Source: JAWOJF01 sp046481785 (GTDB taxonomy: Bacteria; Bacteroidota; Ignavibacteria; Ignavibacteriales; Ignavibacteriaceae). From it: a DNA stretch of 10,229 bases. This document shows positions 6,791 to 10,229 of this stretch, piece by piece. The first letter of the stretch is position 1. Each line of letters starts with the position of its first letter. The DNA is taken from assembly GCA_046481785.1 (NCBI GenBank), contig JAWOJF010000162.1, forward strand, positions 1 through 10,229, read 5' to 3'. Made by a program: the position numbers and the translations under genes. A model generated the notes under the pieces. It did not search any database and had not been told where the DNA came from. It saw only the letters and a program-made list of their open reading frames with translations.

Positions 6791-6835
6791 GAACTAAATA
6801 CGATTGAATTTATAAACTAAAATTGAACTATATAA

Positions 6836-9800
6836 ATGATAAAAAAAGGAAAACCAAAAAAAGTTTTAATACTCGGTTCAGGTGCTTTGCAGATTGGGCA
6901 GGCAGGTGAGTTCGATTACTCAGGTAGTCAGGCAATTAAAGCACTTAAAGAGGATGGAATAGCTTCCGTACTTATAAATCCGAATATTGCAACAATACAG
7001 ACATCTGAAAACTTTGCCGATAAAGTTTATTTTGTTCCTATCAAAGCAGATTTTGTTGAAAAGATAATCGAAAAGGAGCAGCCTGATTCAATCCTTCTTC
7101 AATTCGGCGGGCAAACTGCACTTAATGTTGGTGTTGAACTTTATGAAAAGGGAATTCTTGAAAAATATAATATAAAGGTGCTTGGAACTCCTGTTGAAGC
7201 AATTAAAGATACTGAGGACAGATTGCTTTTTGCCAATCGTGTTACCGAAATAGGACTAAAAGTTGCAATAAGTAAAACAGCAGCAAACGTAAATGAAGCA
7301 ATTGCCGCCGCCGAAGGAATTGGTTTCCCTGTGATGGTTAGAATTGCTTATGCTCTTGGCGGACTTGGTTCGGGCATTGTAAATAATAAAGAAGAACTGA
7401 TCGAAAAAGCCAGGCGGGCATTCTCATTTACTAACCAGATTCTTATTGAAGAATCGCTTTACGGCTGGAAAGAAATTGAATACGAGATTGTCAGGGATAA
7501 ATATAACAACTGTATTACTACCTGCTCGATGGAAAATATTGACCCGATGGGTATACATACCGGGGACAGCGTAGTTATTGCACCGGTTCAGACTTTATCC
7601 GCACAGGAAAATTTTAATCTCCGCTCAATCGGAATAAAACTAATCCGCCACCTTGGAATTATTGGTGAATGTAATATTCAGTATGCACTTGATCCGGACT
7701 CAAGTGATTATAGAATTATTGAGGTAAATGCAAGGCTTAGCCGGAGCTCTGCGCTTGCATCAAAAGCTACCGGGTATCCGCTTGCTTTTATTGCAACAAA
7801 GCTGGCTCTTGGTTATGCACTTAATGAAGTTGAAAATATAATTACCAGGCAAACATCTGCATGTTTTGAGCCGGCACTTGATTATGTAGCCTTAAAATTC
7901 CCCCGCTGGGACCTGCAGAAATTCAGGCAGGTAAGTACTTTTCTTGGTTCAGAAATGAAGTCCGTAGGTGAGGTAATGTCGCTCGGGAGAAGTTTCGAAG
8001 AGGTTATGCAAAAGGCTATCCGTATGCTTGATACCGGCATGAAAGGCTTTGTAGGCAATGAACTGGAATTTAATGATCTGGATAAGGAAATAGAACAGCC
8101 CACTGACCGGAGAATGTTTGCAATTGCAAAAGCTCTTCAATGCGGTTATACGGTTGATAGAATACACGAGCTCTCTAAGATAACCAAGTGGTTTCTTTAC
8201 AAAATGAAAAATATTGTTGATACTGAAATGAAACTGCATGATAAAAAACTTGCGGATATTGATAAAGAATTAATGCAGGAAGCAAAATGTAACGGATTTT
8301 CAGATCTGCAAATTGCCCAGCTTACTAATGATGAAGAATTAAAAGTAAGAACATTTAGAAAATCGCTGAATGTAATACCTGTTGTAAAACAAATTGATAC
8401 ACTTGCTGCTGAATTCCCTGCTCAGACAAATTATCTTTACCTTACATATCATGGTAGTGAAGACGATATAAAAATGGGGGAAAGCAATCAGATTATAGTC
8501 CTCGGCGGAGGAGCATACAGGATCGGCTCTTCAGTTGAGTTTGACTGGTGTTGTGTTAATGCCGTAATGACACTGGATAAACTTGATTACGGAACAATAA
8601 TGATTAATTGTAATCCGGAAACAGTAAGCACTGATTACGACATATGCGATAAATTATATTTTGAACAGCTTACTTTTGAAAGAGTCCTTGATATTTGTGA
8701 TAAAGAAAATCCGCGAGGTATAATTATTTCAATGGGGGGACAAGTTCCCAACAATCTTGCTGTTAAACTTGATAAGGCAGGTATAAATGTACTTGGAACT
8801 TCAGCAAAACAAATAGATAATGCGGAAAGCCGCCATAAATTTTCACAGATACTTGATAATATGAGTGTTGACCAGCCTGAATGGACGGAAGTAACAACCC
8901 TGAATGATGCCAAAAAATTTGCACATCGTGTTAGTTACCCCGTTTTGATCAGGCCAAGTTATGTGCTAAGCGGTGCGGCAATGAGTATTGTTCTTTCAGA
9001 AGACGAACTTGAGGAGTACCTGAAAAAAGCTACCGAGCTTAACAAAGAACATCCTGTTGTAATAAGCAAATTTATTACTGAGGCGCGCGAAATTGAGGTT
9101 GATGCCGTTGCCGATAATGGAAATTTATTCTGCTATGCCATATCAGAACACGTTGAAAATGCCGGCGTTCACTCGGGTGATGCTACAATTGTTCTTCCGC
9201 CACAGAGAACATACCTTGAAACTATGCGCCGCGTAAAGATGATTACAAAACAAATAGCAAAGGCGTTGGAAATAACAGGGCCTTTTAACATACAGTTTAT
9301 TGCAAAAGATAATGAAGTAAAGGTAATTGAGTGCAATCTCCGCGCTTCAAGAAGTTTTCCATTTGTTTCAAAAGTTCTTAAGATAAACTTTATTGAAATT
9401 GCTACTAAGCTGATGCTTGGTGAAAAAGTCCCAAGAATAGATAAATCTTCTTTTGATGTTGATTATGTTGGGGTTAAAGCATCCCAGTTCTCATTTACCA
9501 GGCTTAAAGGATCTGATCCGGTAGTAGGTGTGGAGATGGCCTCAACCGGTGAGGTTGCCTGTCTTGGTGATGATTTTAATGAGGCATTCTTAAAGAGCCT
9601 GCTCTCTATAGGATTTAGAATACCAAAAAAAGGTATTATGCTTTCTACCGGGACACCTAAAGAGAAAGCTGAATTGCTTGATGATATAAAAAAACTGTAT
9701 GAAACCGGAATTAAATTTTATGCTACAAGAGGTACTGCTGATTTTCTTGCAAAGTATGGACTTGAAGCTGAAGTTGTTTTCTGGCCTGATGAGAAAGAAG

Positions 9801-10030
9801 AACCCAACGTTATAAGTTATATGAATGACGGTAAGTTTGACCTTGTAATAAATATTCCAAAAAGTTCTGAAAAAGAAGAGCTTGATAATGATTATACAAT
9901 CAGGAGAAAAGCTATTGATCTGAATATTAATCTCATAACTAATGTTCAGATAGCTAAAAGATTTATTAAGGCTATCCGAAGGTATAAACGTGAGGACCTT
10001 CTTGTAAAAAGCTGGGATGAGTATAACTAG
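6836..10030 (+). CDS. carB: Carbamoyl-phosphate synthase large subunit
   Basis: 1064 residues (E. coli 1073). Makes carbamoyl phosphate from bicarbonate, ammonia from CarA and two ATP, feeding pyrimidine and arginine synthesis. The two homologous halves are intact. The carboxyphosphate half (1-~400) has LGSGALQIGQAGEFDYSG, Arg129 and Arg169, identical in number to the E. coli ATP-site arginines. A linking/oligomerisation region spans ~400-550. The carbamate-phosphorylating half (~551-930) has Arg666 and Arg706, matching Arg675 and Arg715. Residues ~930-1064 are the MGS-like allosteric domain (ATRGTADF at 963-970). Motifs such as AYALGGLGSG (171-180), SMGGQVPNN, RPSYVLSGAAM and DNDYTIRRKAID follow the animal CAD/CPS1 pattern rather than the E. 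coli one (TMGGSGGG, YGGQTPLK, VLGGRAM). No Shine-Dalgarno sequence precedes the ATG; the 105-base gap to carA is AT-rich. Confidence 0.97.
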   Translation: MIKKGKPKKVLILGSGALQIGQAGEFDYSGSQAIKALKEDGIASVLINPNIATIQTSENFADKVYFVPIKADFVEKIIEKEQPDSILLQFGGQTALNVGVELYEKGILEKYNIKVLGTPVEAIKDTEDRLLFANRVTEIGLKVAISKTAANVNEAIAAAEGIGFPVMVRIAYALGGLGSGIVNNKEELIEKARRAFSFTNQILIEESLYGWKEIEYEIVRDKYNNCITTCSMENIDPMGIHTGDSVVIAPVQTLSAQENFNLRSIGIKLIRHLGIIGECNIQYALDPDSSDYRIIEVNARLSRSSALASKATGYPLAFIATKLALGYALNEVENIITRQTSACFEPALDYVALKFPRWDLQKFRQVSTFLGSEMKSVGEVMSLGRSFEEVMQKAIRMLDTGMKGFVGNELEFNDLDKEIEQPTDRRMFAIAKALQCGYTVDRIHELSKITKWFLYKMKNIVDTEMKLHDKKLADIDKELMQEAKCNGFSDLQIAQLTNDEELKVRTFRKSLNVIPVVKQIDTLAAEFPAQTNYLYLTYHGSEDDIKMGESNQIIVLGGGAYRIGSSVEFDWCCVNAVMTLDKLDYGTIMINCNPETVSTDYDICDKLYFEQLTFERVLDICDKENPRGIIISMGGQVPNNLAVKLDKAGINVLGTSAKQIDNAESRHKFSQILDNMSVDQPEWTEVTTLNDAKKFAHRVSYPVLIRPSYVLSGAAMSIVLSEDELEEYLKKATELNKEHPVVISKFITEAREIEVDAVADNGNLFCYAISEHVENAGVHSGDATIVLPPQRTYLETMRRVKMITKQIAKALEITGPFNIQFIAKDNEVKVIECNLRASRSFPFVSKVLKINFIEIATKLMLGEKVPRIDKSSFDVDYVGVKASQFSFTRLKGSDPVVGVEMASTGEVACLGDDFNEAFLKSLLSIGFRIPKKGIMLSTGTPKEKAELLDDIKKLYETGIKFYATRGTADFLAKYGLEAEVVFWPDEKEEPNVISYMNDGKFDLVINIPKSSEKEELDNDYTIRRKAIDLNINLITNVQIAKRFIKAIRRYKREDLLVKSWDEYN

Positions 10031-10040
10031 AGAAGACAAA

Positions 10041-10076
10041 AGTTCAAGAGCAAGTTCAAGAGCAAGAGCAAGAGCA
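10041..10076. repeat. Short tandem repeat after carB
   Basis: AGTTCAAGAGCA occurs twice in tandem (10041-10052, 10053-10064), followed by AGAGCA twice (10065-10076). Units are 12 and 6 bases. In one frame it would read Gln-Glu-rich, but there is no start codon between the upstream in-frame stop (10024-10026) and the ATG at 10108, so it is taken as non-coding. Confidence 0.7.
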
Positions 10077-10088
10077 AACTCTTTTTTT
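10070..10088 (+). terminator. Weak possible terminator of the car operon
   Basis: AAGAG-CAAA-CTCTT (10070-10083) forms a 5-base-pair hairpin running into seven Ts (10082-10088), about 40 bases after the carB stop. The stem is short and built partly from the tandem repeat, so termination may be inefficient. Confidence 0.35.
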
Positions 10089-10107
10089 AAACATCAACTT
10101 TACTACT

Positions 10108-10229
10108 ATGGAAGCAACAAATAAACTGGAAAAAATAATTCAGCAGGTTTCATCAGATTTTTCTTCAATATCTGAAGAAGAATGGAGCAAAAAACCTGCT
10201 CCGAATAAATGGTCTAAAAAAGAAATACT
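10108..10229 (+). CDS. N-terminus of a DinB/YfiT-like protein (partial)
   Basis: The ATG at 10108 opens a frame that runs off the window after 40 codons. The segment EEEWSKKPAPNKWSKKEIL matches the first-helix pattern of DinB-superfamily proteins (W..KP.P.KWS.KEILGHL), small four-helix-bundle proteins that often bind a divalent metal through three histidines; many act as thiol-dependent transferases. The metal-binding residues lie beyond the window end, so activity cannot be judged. It is the first in-frame ATG after the stop at 10024; no Shine-Dalgarno sequence is visible. The family call rests on one short motif. Confidence 0.65.
   Translation, partial: MEATNKLEKIIQQVSSDFSSISEEEWSKKPAPNKWSKKEI

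Noticed and set aside
9590..10039. A 149-codon open frame on the minus strand under the end of carB
   Set aside because: It lies wholly opposite the well-supported CarB regulatory domain, has low-complexity Phe/Ile/Ser-rich composition and no recognisable motif; it is a shadow of the real gene.
10027..10107. Extension of the DinB-like gene upstream through the Gln-Glu tandem repeat
   Set aside because: The frame is open back to the stop at 10024-10026 but contains no ATG, GTG or TTG start, and the family motif sits at the expected distance from the ATG at 10108.

Overview
The window comes from an AT-rich genome of the Bacteroidota/Chlorobi (FCB) group, most likely an Ignavibacteria-like lineage. 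The main evidence is the type IX secretion C-terminal sorting domain with a YPNPFNPET-type motif in the first gene, signal peptides that end just before Gln, and carA/carB sequences of the subtype I associate with Bacteroidota. The placement is inferred from motifs and was not searched.

Layout. Bases 1-471 hold the end of a type IX secreted protein. Bases 561-2213 encode a secreted Gly-rich repeat protein of tail-fibre-like architecture. Bases 2368-4026 encode an exported GH37 trehalase, followed by a hairpin/T-tract terminator. The convergent gap 4027-4213 is packed with small palindromes. Phosphate acetyltransferase (pta) lies on the minus strand, 5185-4214. A 474-base divergent region (5186-5659) holds a possible pta promoter, several inverted repeats and a perfect 24-base palindrome. 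Then carA (5660-6730) and carB (6836-10030) run on the plus strand. The window closes with a short tandem-repeat stretch and the start of a DinB-superfamily gene (10108 onward).

Function. The left third is cell-surface or export biology: two secreted proteins and an exported trehalase that would split trehalose into glucose. The right part is core metabolism. Pta interconverts acetyl-CoA and acetyl phosphate, and CarAB makes carbamoyl phosphate for pyrimidine and arginine synthesis. I see no defence system, CRISPR array, transposase, tRNA or rRNA, and no obviously new multi-gene system.

Most worth a second look: the CarA/CarB pair resembles the fused animal enzymes (CAD and CPS1) more than the E. 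coli enzyme along its whole length; the two intergenic regions around pta carry several repeat-like palindromes, including two diverged copies of one element with an apparent compensatory change; and the 561-2213 protein has a distinct C-terminal domain of unknown function.
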